Below the pieces are notes generated by a model. The model did no database searches. It saw nothing but the letters and a program-made list of their open reading frames with translations, and had not been told where the DNA came from. The translations under genes were made by a program, and so were the position numbers. Positions 16,674-26,503 of a stretch of DNA of 49,727 nt are shown here, in pieces (the stretch's first letter is position 1; each line of letters opens with the position of its first letter). Location: contig JARGFK010000024.1 of assembly GCA_029211065.1 (NCBI GenBank), forward strand, positions 1-49,727, in the 5' to 3' direction. Source of the DNA: Desulfobacterales bacterium. Its GTDB lineage: Bacteria; Desulfobacterota; Desulfobacteria; Desulfobacterales; JARGFK01.

Positions 16674-17996
16674 TTAATTTAGGTGTTTATAAACAACTTT
16701 TCCGCCAACCATGGTTAAAACCGCTCGCCCCTGCATCTGCCGGTTTTCAAAGGGGGTATTGCGCCCGAGCGACTGAAAGTTGTTTGAATTAACCGTATAT
16801 TTTTTTTCCAGATCAATGACCGTGATATCTGCCGGCGCACCGATTCTGATGCCGCTCTCAAGGCCGAGTATCCTTGCCGGATTCGTGGCCATTTTGGCTA
16901 CAAGGCCTGCCAGCGAAAGGGTTCCCTGTTCAACCAGTCTCAGGGCGAGGGGAACGGATGTTTCAAGACCGACGATACCGTCTGCGGCCAGATCGAATTC
17001 CACCTCTTTTTCAATGGAAGAATGCGGGGCGTGATCGGATGCAATCACATCTATCGTTCCGTCGGCGAGTCCCTGGGCAATGGCTTGAACATCATCGCGG
17101 GAACGCAATGGGGGGTTCATTTTGGTGTGGGTGTTATAACCGATAACGGCATTATCGCTAAGGGTATAGTACTGGGGTGCGGTGGCAGCGGTTATTTTAA
17201 CCCCCCTGCCTTTGGCAGCCTGAATCGCCCGCACCGATTCTTTTGTGCTGACGTGAGCGATATGCAGACGGCTATCGGTGAGTTCGCACAGGGCGATATC
17301 CCGCATGACGCCGACACATTCTGCCGCATTGGGTATTCCCGAAAGCCCCAATTGCGTCGCGATTGCCCCCTCGTTCATAACCCCCCCGGCCGACAAGTCC
17401 GGATCTTCACAGTGGGAAATAACCAGCAACCCGAACCCTTTGGCATATTCCAGCGCGCGGCGCATGAATTGGCTATTCCTGATCGGACGATTGTCCGTCA
17501 GAGCGATCACCCCTGCTTGTTTTAACTCACCGTATTCATTTAGGATATCTCCATTTAACCCCCTGCTTAAAGCCGCAAAGGGATATACCTTAACCATATC
17601 CAGGGCGGCAGCCTTCTTTAGAATAAATTCGGCAACCTGCCGGTTGTCGTTGACGGGGTTAGTGTCCGGCATGGCACAAATGGATGCAAACCCGCCATGG
17701 GCAGCCGCCCTGCATCCGGTTTCTATGGTTTCTTTATATTCATAACCGGGCTCGCGCAGATGAACATGCATGTCCATAAGCCCCGGCATTACGATTTTAC
17801 CTGTGGCATCAAACACCTGATCGATGGGCAATTTTTCCCCATTTAGGAATGCATGGTCGCCGTCAGCCGGGGAAGAACCTTTCTTTTCTCCTTTTTTCCG
17901 GATTTCTATGATCTTTCCGTCCGAAACGAGCAGGTCCATGACCCCGTCCAGATTCCCCGGATCAACAACCCTCCCCCCTTTAATCAGCGTCAACAT
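16674..17996 (-). CDS. pyrC: Dihydroorotase
   Basis: The enzyme of de novo pyrimidine synthesis that cyclises carbamoyl aspartate to dihydroorotate. The metal-binding [10 protein letters not shown] motif and the later SDHAPHS motif place it in the longer dihydroorotase class. With the start at 17996 (AGGAGG 8 bp upstream) the product is 440 residues. An earlier in-frame ATG would extend into pyrB but has no ribosome site. The start overlaps the end of pyrB by 17 bp, showing translational coupling. The initial sequence [14 protein letters not shown] is typical of the family. Confidence 0.95.
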   Translation of the reverse strand: MLTLIKGGRVVDPGNLDGVMDLLVSDGKIIEIRKKGEKKGSSPADGDHAFLNGEKLPIDQVFDATGKIVMPGLMDMHVHLREPGYEYKETIETGCRAAAHGGFASICAMPDTNPVNDNRQVAEFILKKAAALDMVKVYPFAALSRGLNGDILNEYGELKQAGVIALTDNRPIRNSQFMRRALEYAKGFGLLVISHCEDPDLSAGGVMNEGAIATQLGLSGIPNAAECVGVMRDIALCELTDSRLHIAHVSTKESVRAIQAAKGRGVKITAATAPQYYTLSDNAVIGYNTHTKMNPPLRSRDDVQAIAQGLADGTIDVIASDHAPHSSIEKEVEFDLAADGIVGLETSVPLALRLVEQGTLSLAGLVAKMATNPARILGLESGIRIGAPADITVIDLEKKYTVNSNNFQSLGRNTPFENRQMQGRAVLTMVGGKVVYKHLN

Positions 17997-18918
17997 TACG
18001 CGCACCTCCTGCCACAAGGTATAAAAGAGCCATGCGAACCGCCACGCCGTTTGTCACTTGATCAAGTATGATGGAATAGGGGCCGTCGGCAACCGCCGGG
18101 GAAATTTCAACCCCGCGGTTAACCGGCCCGGGGTGCATGATCAGCACATTGTCTTTGGCTGCTTTGAGTTTTTCAACGTTAAGGCCATAAACCCGGGCAT
18201 ATTCTTTTTCCGATGGAAACAAATAATTTTTTTGGCGCTCTTTCTGGATGCGCAGCATCATAATCACATCCGCCCCGCTGATGGCCTCATGAATATCATA
18301 GGTAACTGAAACGCCCAGGGTCTCGATGCCTTTTGGGATCATGGTGGGGGGACCGGCGACCACAACATCGGCGCCCATCTTTCTCATTCCGATGCTGTTT
18401 GACCGCGCCACCCTGCTGTGAGCTATGTCTCCGATAATGGCGATGCGAAGACCTGAAATACTGCCTTTTTTTTCTCTGATCGTCATGAGGTCCAGCAGGG
18501 CCTGGGTAGGGTGTGCATGCATGCCGTCGCCCGCGTTAATAACCGAGGATTTTAACAAACGCGCCAGCATATGAGGCGCGCCGGCAGCGGTATGCCGGAG
18601 TACGATCACGTCGGGATTCATGGCTTCGAGATTTTTTGCCGTATCGATGAGCGTTTCTCCCTTAACCATGCTGCTGGTGCTGGCGGATATGGACAGGCTG
18701 TCGGCACTCAGGCGCTTGGCGGCAATATCAAAGGACGTGCGGGTACGCGTACTCGCTTCATAAAAAAAAAGCACGACGGTCTTGCCCCTCAGGGTGGGGA
18801 CCTTTTTTATGGGCCGCGTTGAAATCTCCTTCATCCTGTCGGCAGTGTCCAGAATCATGGTGATGTCCTCAACCGACAGCGATTCCATGTCCAGAATATC
18901 TTTTTTTTCAAACGGCAT
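17980..18918 (-). CDS. pyrB: Aspartate carbamoyltransferase catalytic subunit
   Basis: A 312-residue catalytic chain that condenses carbamoyl phosphate with aspartate, the first committed pyrimidine step. The carbamoyl-phosphate site STRTRTSF, the segment [25 protein letters not shown] and the C-terminal [12 protein letters not shown] motif are all present. Length matches the family. AGGTGA precedes the ATG. No pyrI regulatory chain gene is visible, as in many bacteria whose PyrB works with PyrC. The gene sits between lepB and pyrC in the leftward housekeeping run. Confidence 0.97.
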   Translation of the reverse strand: MPFEKKDILDMESLSVEDITMILDTADRMKEISTRPIKKVPTLRGKTVVLFFYEASTRTRTSFDIAAKRLSADSLSISASTSSMVKGETLIDTAKNLEAMNPDVIVLRHTAAGAPHMLARLLKSSVINAGDGMHAHPTQALLDLMTIREKKGSISGLRIAIIGDIAHSRVARSNSIGMRKMGADVVVAGPPTMIPKGIETLGVSVTYDIHEAISGADVIMMLRIQKERQKNYLFPSEKEYARVYGLNVEKLKAAKDNVLIMHPGPVNRGVEISPAVADGPYSIILDQVTNGVAVRMALLYLVAGGARNVDAD

Positions 18919-19037
18919 GATTCACCTGTTCATTCCAAGTTGTAGACGCTTTGTCAGGGTCTCTGATTTAAGTCCCGCCGCTGCTTAATGGCTTAATCGG
19001 TGCCCGGTTGCCCCTGTTCTGTCACAGCCGTCTGAAT

Positions 19038-19718
19038 TTACTTCAACAGGTCGCCCAGCCTGCTCCACCTGACGCCAAAATTATCCTTATCCCATGACCA
19101 GTAGATGATAAAGGCCTTTCCCTTTAAGGCGTCCAATCGAACAAACCCCCAGAACCGACTGTCATAACTGTGGTCCCGGTTGTCTCCCATGACAAAGAGA
19201 GACGCTGCCGGGACCGTAACCGGACCGAAATTGTCCCTTGGTTGTAAACTGCCGGAAATGACTGCTGAATCAAGGTAGACGCCGAAATAGGGTTCCATGC
19301 GTTTATGGTTGACATAGAGCTGTTTATTGCGAATTTCAATCACATCCCCGGCAATACCGACCACGCGCTTGATAAAATCCTTTGAGGGATCTTCCGGAAA
19401 CTTAAAAACAACAATATCGCTCCGCTCCGGCTTTTTTATGGGAATAACAACCTTGTCCCAGAAGGGGATTTTAATGCCGTAAATAAACTTGTTCACCAAA
19501 ATGTGGTCGCCGATCAATAGGGTGGGCTTCATGGATCCCGAGGGAATCTTAAATGCCTGGACAACGAAAGTACGTATAAACAGTGCCAGAACCACGGCTA
19601 CGGCAATGGCTTCAATGTTTTCTCTAAGTCCGCTTTTTATTTTTGTTCCGAGTGCTTTTTCGGAAGAATCGTTTGATTTCAAACTGCTTTCCTGTATCCC
19701 TTTCCCGGCACTTTGCAT
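19038..19718 (-). CDS. lepB: Signal peptidase I
   Basis: The membrane protease that removes signal peptides from exported proteins. One N-terminal membrane segment (AIAVAVVLALFIRTFVV) is followed by the catalytic-serine box PSGSMKPTLLIGDHILVNK, the catalytic-lysine region DFIKRVVGIAGD and the C-terminal GDNRDHSYDSRFWG box. I take the start at 19718 (MQSAGKG, with AAAGGTG upstream), giving 226 residues. A longer reading from 19778 would overlap pgpA and adds residues not typical of the family. The N-terminal 35 residues before the membrane segment are Ser/Lys rich. Confidence 0.95.
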   Translation of the reverse strand: MQSAGKGIQESSLKSNDSSEKALGTKIKSGLRENIEAIAVAVVLALFIRTFVVQAFKIPSGSMKPTLLIGDHILVNKFIYGIKIPFWDKVVIPIKKPERSDIVVFKFPEDPSKDFIKRVVGIAGDVIEIRNKQLYVNHKRMEPYFGVYLDSAVISGSLQPRDNFGPVTVPAASLFVMGDNRDHSYDSRFWGFVRLDALKGKAFIIYWSWDKDNFGVRWSRLGDLLK

Positions 19719-19749
19719 CCTATAAACACCTTTTATAAAATGGAAAATC

Positions 19750-20217
19750 CTAATTTGTGTCTGATAAGAAAAAAACAACCCGTAATATCATATTGGAGAT
19801 GATCCCCGCAGCAACATCATCCAGAACGATACCCATGCCGCCTGAAATTTTTTTTTCAATAGCCCGGATGGGGAACGGCTTAAAAATATCCAGCAACCTG
19901 AAAACAATAAACCCGGCCGCAGCCGATATCGGATTAAACGGTATCCCCGCTAAAGACAGCACCATCCCGGAAATTTCATCAATGACAATACAGCCCGGGT
20001 CCTTTTCCTGAATGAGTCTCTGCGCCTTGCTGCAAACCCATACCGCCAATGCCACAAATATCACGATAAACAGAAACGAAACCCACAAATTTACTTTTGA
20101 CAATAGAAAGCATAAGGGAAGCCCCAAAAGAGAGCCGAATGTCCCTGGCGCAAATGGAATGTTACCCAAGTAACCGCCCGAAGATAGGAACAGAACCCCT
20201 TTTTCCCGTAAATTCAT
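19750..20217 (-). CDS. pgpA: Phosphatidylglycerophosphatase A
   Basis: A 155-residue polytopic inner-membrane phosphatase that converts phosphatidylglycerophosphate to phosphatidylglycerol. The family start SSGGYLGNIPFAPGTFGS is clear, followed by hydrophobic segments, the conserved acidic segment CIVIDEISGMV, and a late GGMGIVLDDVAAG motif. It ends about 31 bp before lepB, with which it is probably cotranscribed. Confidence 0.93.
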   Translation of the reverse strand: MNLREKGVLFLSSGGYLGNIPFAPGTFGSLLGLPLCFLLSKVNLWVSFLFIVIFVALAVWVCSKAQRLIQEKDPGCIVIDEISGMVLSLAGIPFNPISAAAGFIVFRLLDIFKPFPIRAIEKKISGGMGIVLDDVAAGIISNMILRVVFFLSDTN

Positions 20218-20402
20218 GGCCCGTCTCTATAATCAAGCAGGATATTTGTCAAGGTCTTGTTGAGAACCGTAATGGTCCTGGATAGATCCGGTTTCGATTA
20301 CGCCGCTTCAAGCTCCCGGCTGCGTGAACCTTTGATTGGGATCCGGTCCCAAATCGCCAAACTGCCCATACAACGACACCCCGTTTGCGCCTATGGAAAT
20401 AA

Positions 20403-21587
20403 TTACTTCAGCAAGGTTTCCTTTATGATCGTTTCATATACGCGTTGTAATGGGATATGTCTTTCCAACGCAATTTTCTTACAAACCTCAAACTCCGGTA
20501 CGATCCGAACGCCACCGGACGGATCCTTTATTTTTTTAACCTGAACCGGCCCAAAGGATGTTTCCACCAGAATCTTCTCGCGTTTTAGTTTCTGCCGATG
20601 GGATGCATAATAACGGACGCCCAGGGAAGTGGTTTCCGCCAAAATGCACCCCACAATTTCATCTTTCCGATCTTCATGACACAGAACCTGCAGCATCGTT
20701 CCCGGTCTGTTTTTTTTCATGTAGACTGGAAACAGGCAGACATCTAAAGCGCCCTTGGCAAACAGTCGTTCCATGGTGTATCCCAGAACTTCCGGATTCA
20801 TATCGTCAATGCCGGTTTCGATCACCAAAATCGTGTCTGATTCGAATTTGGATTGCACCTCCTCCGGGTCTATCGGTTCCTGGCCGAGGATGATCCTTAA
20901 CAGGTTGGGCGTCGATTCCAACTGGTAAGTTCCGGCGCCGTATCCGACTTTTTGAACCACCATATTTTTCATTTTCCCAAAAGAACGGGATAAGGCCGCC
21001 ACAATGGCTGCGCCGGTCGGTGTCACCAGTTCAAAGGGTATTTCCGTGCCGTAAACCGGCACACCCTTGAGAATTGCAAGCGTAGCCGGCGCCGGCACCG
21101 GCAATGTGCCGTGCCGACATTTAACAAATCCGCTCCCCAAAGGGATTTTTGAAACTTCTATTGTTTCAATACCTAAGAATTCCAGACAAAGTGCCGTGCC
21201 GACAATATCGACAATCGCATCAACACCCCCCACTTCGTGAAAATGGACGCTATCATTGGGGCAATTGTGGATCCCGGCCTCAGCCGTCGCAAGCCGATCG
21301 AAAATATCACCGCTCCGATCCTTTACGCTTTGTGAAAAAGGGCTGCTGAGAATCATTGACTGGATCTGGCTGTAATTTCTCGAACCGGATTCCTTCAGAA
21401 CATCGACGTTGACCCTCTTTGCTGAAATTCCATGAACAGAAACCTCCGTGGCCGAAAGTTCAAAGCCGGATAGCGGAATTTTTTTGAGTTCATCCACAAG
21501 CCATTGAACCGGCACACCCAGATCAACAAAGGCGCCCAACGTCATGTCTCCGCTGATCCCGGAGAAACAGTCAAAATAGGCCCGCAT
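20403..21587 (-). CDS. larC: Nickel-pincer cofactor biosynthesis protein LarC
   Basis: A 394-residue protein (start at the ATG encoding MRAYFDCFSGISGDM at 21587). LarC inserts nickel into the pincer nucleotide cofactor used by LarA-type racemases and epimerases. Family motifs include FDCFSGISGDMTLGA, SVHFHEVGGVDAIVDIVG, RHGTLPVPAPATL, ELVTPTGAAI and IDDMNPEVLGY. In Lactobacillus larC is read through a programmed frameshift; here it is one continuous frame. larA, larB and larE are not in the window. The start lies 1 bp after the stop of the M20 peptidase, so the two are coupled. Confidence 0.93.
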   Translation of the reverse strand: MRAYFDCFSGISGDMTLGAFVDLGVPVQWLVDELKKIPLSGFELSATEVSVHGISAKRVNVDVLKESGSRNYSQIQSMILSSPFSQSVKDRSGDIFDRLATAEAGIHNCPNDSVHFHEVGGVDAIVDIVGTALCLEFLGIETIEVSKIPLGSGFVKCRHGTLPVPAPATLAILKGVPVYGTEIPFELVTPTGAAIVAALSRSFGKMKNMVVQKVGYGAGTYQLESTPNLLRIILGQEPIDPEEVQSKFESDTILVIETGIDDMNPEVLGYTMERLFAKGALDVCLFPVYMKKNRPGTMLQVLCHEDRKDEIVGCILAETTSLGVRYYASHRQKLKREKILVETSFGPVQVKKIKDPSGGVRIVPEFEVCKKIALERHIPLQRVYETIIKETLLK

Positions 21588-21588
21588 A

Positions 21589-22734
21589 TTATTTGTTTTC
21601 TCCTGCGGCATGAAGCTTTATGATTTCTATTATCAGTTCAGTCGTTTGAATCATATCCGTCAGTTTTATGGATTCCCTCACCGTGTGCATATCCCGCATC
21701 CCGGTACCCAGCACGCCGGTCACAATCCCCTTTTCAAAGAAAATGTTTGCATCCGCACCGCCTCCGGTGCTCTTGGTTATCATCTTTCTGCCGAGGATCT
21801 GACTGGCTTTCCGGGACAAAACCACGACGGGATGATCGTCAGGAATTTGGGTGCGGGAAAAATCATGCTTAACACTAACTTCCAGGCGGGGCGCACCCTC
21901 GTCATTCGACGGCTTATATTCGGCAACGGCTGTCCGGAAGGAGGATACAATCTTGTCGGTAACCGACCTTAGCTTTTCCTCGTCGTGACTTCTGACTTCT
22001 CCTTTTACCGTCACCAGTTTCGGGACGATATTGATCGCCGTGCCGCCTTCAATGACGCCGATATTACAGGTTGTCTCCCGGTCGATCCGGCCGATTTGGA
22101 GCCCGGCAATTGCCTTGCCGGCCAGCCAGATGGCGTTGATCCCTTTTTCAGGGGCTGCACCGGCATGGGCATCTTTGCCATGGATTTTAAACTCCAAGCG
22201 ATTTGCGGAGGGTGCTCGTGTGATAATGCCCTCTGTGTCGGTTGCATCCAGTGCAAATCCATAAGATGCTGAAATCAATTTATAATCAAGATTTTTCGCC
22301 CCCTGCAGACCGATTTCCTCACAAATGGTCAATACCACTTCCAACGGTCCATGGGGCAGGCCCTTTTCCTTGATGACTTTTATGGCCTCAAGCAATATCG
22401 CAATCGCACTTTTGTCATCCGCCCCCAGGATAGTGGTCCCATCGCTTGTAAACGTTCCATTTTTTAAAACCGCCCGGACACCCTTGCCCGGGTCGACCGT
22501 ATCCATATGTGCATTCAGCAAAAGCGGCGGCGCATCCACATTTCCGCTTATTTTTGCGATGAGATTTCCCGTGTTACTCCCTGTTTTGCTTCCGGCATTG
22601 TCACTGAAAACCTCAGCCCCCATTGATTCCAGTATTTCTCTGAGTGTTTTTGCAATCCCACCTTCATTTTTTGAAACACTATCGATTCCAACCAAACGTT
22701 TGAAGGTTTCTGCCAACCGGTCTTTATTTATCAT
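21589..22734 (-). CDS. M20-family metallopeptidase, peptidase T-like
   Basis: A 381-residue two-domain zinc aminopeptidase-type protein. Metal and catalytic motifs appear in order: NAHMDTVDPG (His and Asp), GADDKSAIA, TICEEIGLQGAKN (Glu-Glu), FALDATDTEG, a dimerisation domain starting near KIHGKDAHAGAAPEKG, then STGGGADANIF and a terminal RDMHTVRES histidine. The start at 22734 is chosen because GGGAG lies 7 bp upstream; a longer frame to 22794 has no ribosome site and would run into the selC promoter. Substrate specificity is not evident, and carboxypeptidase or peptide-deacylase activity is possible. Confidence 0.9.
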   Translation of the reverse strand: MINKDRLAETFKRLVGIDSVSKNEGGIAKTLREILESMGAEVFSDNAGSKTGSNTGNLIAKISGNVDAPPLLLNAHMDTVDPGKGVRAVLKNGTFTSDGTTILGADDKSAIAILLEAIKVIKEKGLPHGPLEVVLTICEEIGLQGAKNLDYKLISASYGFALDATDTEGIITRAPSANRLEFKIHGKDAHAGAAPEKGINAIWLAGKAIAGLQIGRIDRETTCNIGVIEGGTAINIVPKLVTVKGEVRSHDEEKLRSVTDKIVSSFRTAVAEYKPSNDEGAPRLEVSVKHDFSRTQIPDDHPVVVLSRKASQILGRKMITKSTGGGADANIFFEKGIVTGVLGTGMRDMHTVRESIKLTDMIQTTELIIEIIKLHAAGENK

Positions 22735-22787
22735 ACAGAGACTCCCTTGCAGGCCAACAGAACACTTGTCCGTACCATAGTATTCTA

Positions 22788-22815
22788 TTGACAAAGAAAA
22801 ATAATAATTTATTAT
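22788..22815 (+). promoter_or_regulatory. Sigma-70 promoter of selC
   Basis: TTGACA at 22788-22793 and TATTAT at 22810-22815, spaced 16 bp, point toward the tRNA-Sec gene that begins at 22832. Predicted transcription starts about 10 bp before the mature tRNA 5' end. Confidence 0.75.
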
Positions 22816-22831
22816 ATCAAAATATTACATC

Positions 22832-22929
22832 GGAAGTGCACAGCTCACTGGTGGGGCTCCCGGACTTCAAATCCGGTGTGGGGCGCTAAAACCGTCCCGG
22901 GTGGGTTCGATTCCCATGCACTTCCGCCA
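22832..22929 (+). tRNA. selC: tRNA-Sec (anticodon UCA)
   Basis: The RNA is 95 nt plus an encoded CCA. It has an 8-bp acceptor stem (GGAAGTGC with GCACTTCC), the anticodon stem-loop CCGGA-CTTCAAA-TCCGG with TCA as anticodon, a long variable arm, and the T-loop TTCGATT. The long variable arm and 8-bp acceptor are diagnostic of bacterial selenocysteine tRNA. The organism therefore translates UGA as selenocysteine in some genes. I found no convincing UGA-interrupted selenoprotein gene within this window. Confidence 0.96.
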
Positions 22930-23122
22930 TTTTTGTCTTCGGCCTAAAAACTCCGATATTTTCCATCAATCAAATTTTTTCGTATCTATACCCCGATAAA
23001 GGGTGAAATCCGTTTCCCTTATATTGAAACTATCTAAATTTTTTGTATTAATCACTAACACAAGTCTAAATTGAAAACAAACAGACAATCGACAGCAACT
23101 GAATATAATTTTAATATCAATC

Positions 23123-23494
23123 ATGGATCAACCGGATACATCCATTTATATCACCTGTACCCGACGAAAGGGACAGCAGAAAAAACATGTCGCTGTCTGC
23201 GACAGTTGCCGATGGCAATCGTCTTGTGAATCCTATCAGGCGCATCTACTGAAAAAAACCCGGAAACACCCTGATGTTTTATTGACAACAGCGGAGAGGC
23301 CTTTTATAGATATAAATTTATTGAATGATATCCGGCGGGAACTCAGGGAAGTCCATTTGATATTGGCGGATTACCCGCATCCGGAAAGATCGGCCGCTAT
23401 AAGTGAAATTAAGGATACGCTGAAAAATGAAAATTTGCTTGGTCATCTCAAAAACGAACTCAGCCGGCTCAGATCTCTTTTGAAAATATATTAA
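23123..23494 (+). CDS. Small cysteine-motif hypothetical protein
   Basis: A 123-residue protein with an N-terminal cysteine cluster: an isolated Cys in ITCTRRKGQ, then CDSCRWQSSC. This could form a small zinc site. Residues from about 70 onward are charged and helical (RRELREVHLILADYP, then LKNELSRLRSLLKIY), suggesting a coiled coil. No family is recognised. There is no strong ribosome site before the ATG, which lowers certainty. It lies between selC and the SprT-like gene on the same strand. Confidence 0.55.
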   Translation: MDQPDTSIYITCTRRKGQQKKHVAVCDSCRWQSSCESYQAHLLKKTRKHPDVLLTTAERPFIDINLLNDIRRELREVHLILADYPHPERSAAISEIKDTLKNENLLGHLKNELSRLRSLLKIY

Positions 23495-23616
23495 ACCAAT
23501 AAGCTCAGGAGCTTTGCGAAAGCGTTTTTGCCTATGTTGTCGCCTTACAAGAATGATCCTCCCTATAGAAGCTTTAATAAGCAGGCTGCCGGTAAAGTTT
23601 TAAAGAAGCACTCATC

Positions 23617-24738
23617 GTGTTGTTGATGGTCCATGATTTAAATATCCGGATTCAGGAAAAACTCGAGCATCTTATCATCCACGGCCTCGTTTGCGAATGG
23701 GAAATTGCGCTTTGGGTATTGGAGCCCGATGAACGCGGGCTGCTCCAAAAGCCCTTAATCAGCATCCGGGATTTAAAGAGTAAATGGGGTTACTGGTCGG
23801 GCCAACAAAAGGAATTGTGTTTAAGCCGGGATCTTGTTCTGAATCATGGTTGGGACTCTGTCCGTGAAGTGCTCCTGCATGAAATCGCTCACCAGTATGC
23901 CGAGCAGGTGCTGGGCGCCCATACCGAACGCCCCCACGGCCATGCATTTCAGCAAGCCTGCCGGAGGCTTCGTGCCAACCCGGAGGCATCGGGACATTCA
24001 AAACCGCTCCGGGAGAGGCTTGCCAATGAAGCCACGGATACGAACGATAAGATTGTCCAACGAATCAAAAAGCTTTTATCCCTCGCCCAGAGTTGTAATC
24101 CGCACGAATCCGAATCCGCCATGTTAAAAGCACATGACCTGATTGCAAAATACAACATAAACCTCTTCAAAGAGGATACCAACAGAAACTATACCAGTGT
24201 ATTTGCCGGCAAGTCCGCTCTGCGTCACCGCCGTGAAGAATATCATCTGGCCCATTTGCTGCAGGATTTTTACTTTGTCCATGGTCTCTGGGTGTCAACT
24301 TACGTGCTGGATAAGGGTAGGATGGGACATGCGCTCGAAATCAGCGGCACACCCCAGAATATCAGAATCGCCAGCTACGTATATGACTTTGTCAAAAATT
24401 ATATTCATTCCCAGTGGGAGTCATACAATTTTGATAAAGGTCTGAATCGTTATCGCCGGACCGACTTTGCCGTCGGCATCATTGAAGGATTCCGATCCAA
24501 ACTTACGGCAAAAGATAAAAATATTTCAGCCCACAACGATCAAACAGCACTGGTGGCAAAACAAGACCCACAGCTTAGAGCGTTCGTAGACTATAAATAT
24601 CCTCATACCGTAACACGCCGCCGTAATATCTATAACCAAGATGAAACGGTATTGAATGCCGGGATAAAAGCAGGAAAAAAACTGGTCATTTCAAAAGGAA
24701 TTTCCGAAAGATCCAATGCCATAAAACTATTAGAGTAG
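23617..24738 (+). CDS. SprT-like zinc metalloprotease fused to DUF2786
   Basis: A protein of up to 373 residues with two recognisable parts. The first 130 residues contain LLHEIAHQYAEQVLG and a third histidine in HGHAFQQACRR, the SprT/gluzincin-type HExxH zinc site. Residues about 140-185 (IKKLLSLAQSCNPHESESA and KAHDLIAKYNI) match DUF2786, followed by an uncharacterised C-terminal region to the end. The start may be GTG 23617 or ATG 23626. SprT-like proteins in other organisms act on DNA-associated proteins; the function here is unknown. DUF2786 proteins also occur in phage and mobile elements, but I see no integrase or recombinase beside it. Confidence 0.8.
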   Translation: MLLMVHDLNIRIQEKLEHLIIHGLVCEWEIALWVLEPDERGLLQKPLISIRDLKSKWGYWSGQQKELCLSRDLVLNHGWDSVREVLLHEIAHQYAEQVLGAHTERPHGHAFQQACRRLRANPEASGHSKPLRERLANEATDTNDKIVQRIKKLLSLAQSCNPHESESAMLKAHDLIAKYNINLFKEDTNRNYTSVFAGKSALRHRREEYHLAHLLQDFYFVHGLWVSTYVLDKGRMGHALEISGTPQNIRIASYVYDFVKNYIHSQWESYNFDKGLNRYRRTDFAVGIIEGFRSKLTAKDKNISAHNDQTALVAKQDPQLRAFVDYKYPHTVTRRRNIYNQDETVLNAGIKAGKKLVISKGISERSNAIKLLE

Positions 24739-24773
24739 ATGACCGCCCTACCCTATCGTTGCAACGTTAGGGT

Positions 24774-26401
24774 CTATTTTTTGCGCAGCCAATAGGGATT
24801 CATCAGGTCCTCAAATATACTCAGGGCCGCCCCTGACCCCTGACCTGCGGCCGTGACAATCTGTTTATATCCGCCCTCGACATCACCTGCCGAATAGATA
24901 CCCGGGATGTTGGTGCGGTGATGGGCGTCATGCTGAATATAGCCGTCACCGGTCAATTCCACTCCTATCTTATTCGCCAAGTCTACGGCCGGCATGTAAC
25001 CAATCGCAATAAATACACCGTCAATTTTTAATGTTGATGTTTTTTGGGTTTTATTGTTGATCAGCAAGACTTCTTCAACCCGTTCTTTTCCTTTTATTTC
25101 CGTAACCTCCGTGTCCCATAAGACCGGAATTTGATTATCCGTCAGATTTTTTACCAGATATTCTTGCGCCCTTAATGCATCACGCCGATGAATCAACTTA
25201 ACGGATATCCCCAGATGATGAAGGTGGAGGGCCTCTGTAACGGCACTATTTCCCCCCCCACCATAACGACCTCTTTGCCTCTGAACAAAGGCCCGTCACA
25301 GGTGCTGCAGTAACTCACCCCCCTGCCGGCCAGCCGCCGCTCACCGGGAATCCCCAAGTGCTTGTAACTGGCCCCTGTCGCCAGCAACACTGCTTTGGAG
25401 CGAAATTCCCGCCGGGTGGAAACAGCCTGAATCGGATTGCCGGGCTTAATCTCCATAATTTCTTCACCTGGAAAAATTTGAACATATTCAAGGGCATGAC
25501 TCACCATGATATCCACCAGGGTTTTACCCCCAACCTGGTTAAAGCCCGGGTAATTTTCCACAACCGGTGTTGTCGCAACCTGGCCGCCGAGGACGCCGCG
25601 TTCCACCACAGCGGTCTTTAATCCGCTCCTAACGGCATATATACCCGCCGTCAGTCCAGCCGGCCCGCCACCCACAATCAACAGGTCGGTCTCCACAAGT
25701 TCAGCATCACTATCCGGAATAAAAACTGTTTGTGGCTCCATTTTCAGAAGCGATAGGATAAACACTTCCTCCAGCTGGGCGCCCTGCCCGATCAAGACAT
25801 CGTTGGCAAAGGCTTGGGGAACACTATGGGCCGAATATTGATCCGCCAGGTCCGGACGGGACTGGATGTCGACCAGCTCAAGAGAAATGTATTCCGGCTT
25901 CTCTATGGCAGCCCTGACCGCATTAAGCGCCTGCTGGGGGCAGTAAGGGCAGGTGGCACTTACAAAAACTTTTACCCTTCTATATGAATCTATTTTTTTG
26001 ATTGTATTTTGTGATTGCTCGCTCAAATTACTTTTTCCAAGGCCGACGAGAATCAATGTTTCCAGAAAAGTTCTCCCTTCTTCACCCATCGGCGCACCGA
26101 GCCAGCGAATGTCGTAACTTCCCGGAGCAATCAGGAGCGTCGGCGAATGGACCACTTTCCATTTTTTGGCCAGTTCGTGATCCAAATTATACTCCCTGAA
26201 TGTTATTTTGGGTGACAACTCCCGGAAAGCCCGAATGGTCTGCCTGTTTGTCTGACAGAAAATATCATCCCGCCCCTTCTCCGTAAACATAAAAAGGGGG
26301 ATATCGTTCGGCAACTGCTTGAATGTTTTTGTTAATTGATTCAAGAATTCCTGTTCGGCTGAATCTGTTAAATTTGACTTATTATCAGACTTAATTGTCA
26401 T
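24774..26401 (-). pseudogene. AhpF-like thioredoxin reductase with tandem thioredoxin folds, frameshifted
   Basis: Reading leftward from 26401 (GGGGGAG before the ATG), the protein has two N-terminal thioredoxin folds. The second carries the CPYC redox site ([10 protein letters not shown]); the first has only a degenerate FCQTN. An FAD/NADPH thioredoxin reductase module follows, with [12 protein letters not shown] and the redox pair CSTC. At 25252-25259 a run of eight G (minus strand) breaks the frame exactly in the NADPH-binding Gly-rich motif. A ninth G would give VGGGNSAV and join the downstream frame (ending at 24774), which contains HRRDALRA and the FAD motif SAGDV. The layout resembles AhpF or archaeal-type protein disulfide reductases. 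This may be a sequencing error, a slippage-switched gene or a recent pseudogene. Confidence 0.85.
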
Positions 26402-26503
26402 CGCAATTCTCCCCCATCATAGGTATCACTTTAAAAGTATTGTCAAAAATATGTTCCGTCAGGGTTTTGAAATGGCTTCTAAACAAGGCCCTAAATTAAT
26501 CTT

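Noticed and set aside
22832-24738. Genomic island integrated at selC
   Set aside because: No integrase, no repeated tRNA 3' end and no sharp composition change were seen, so I do not call an island.
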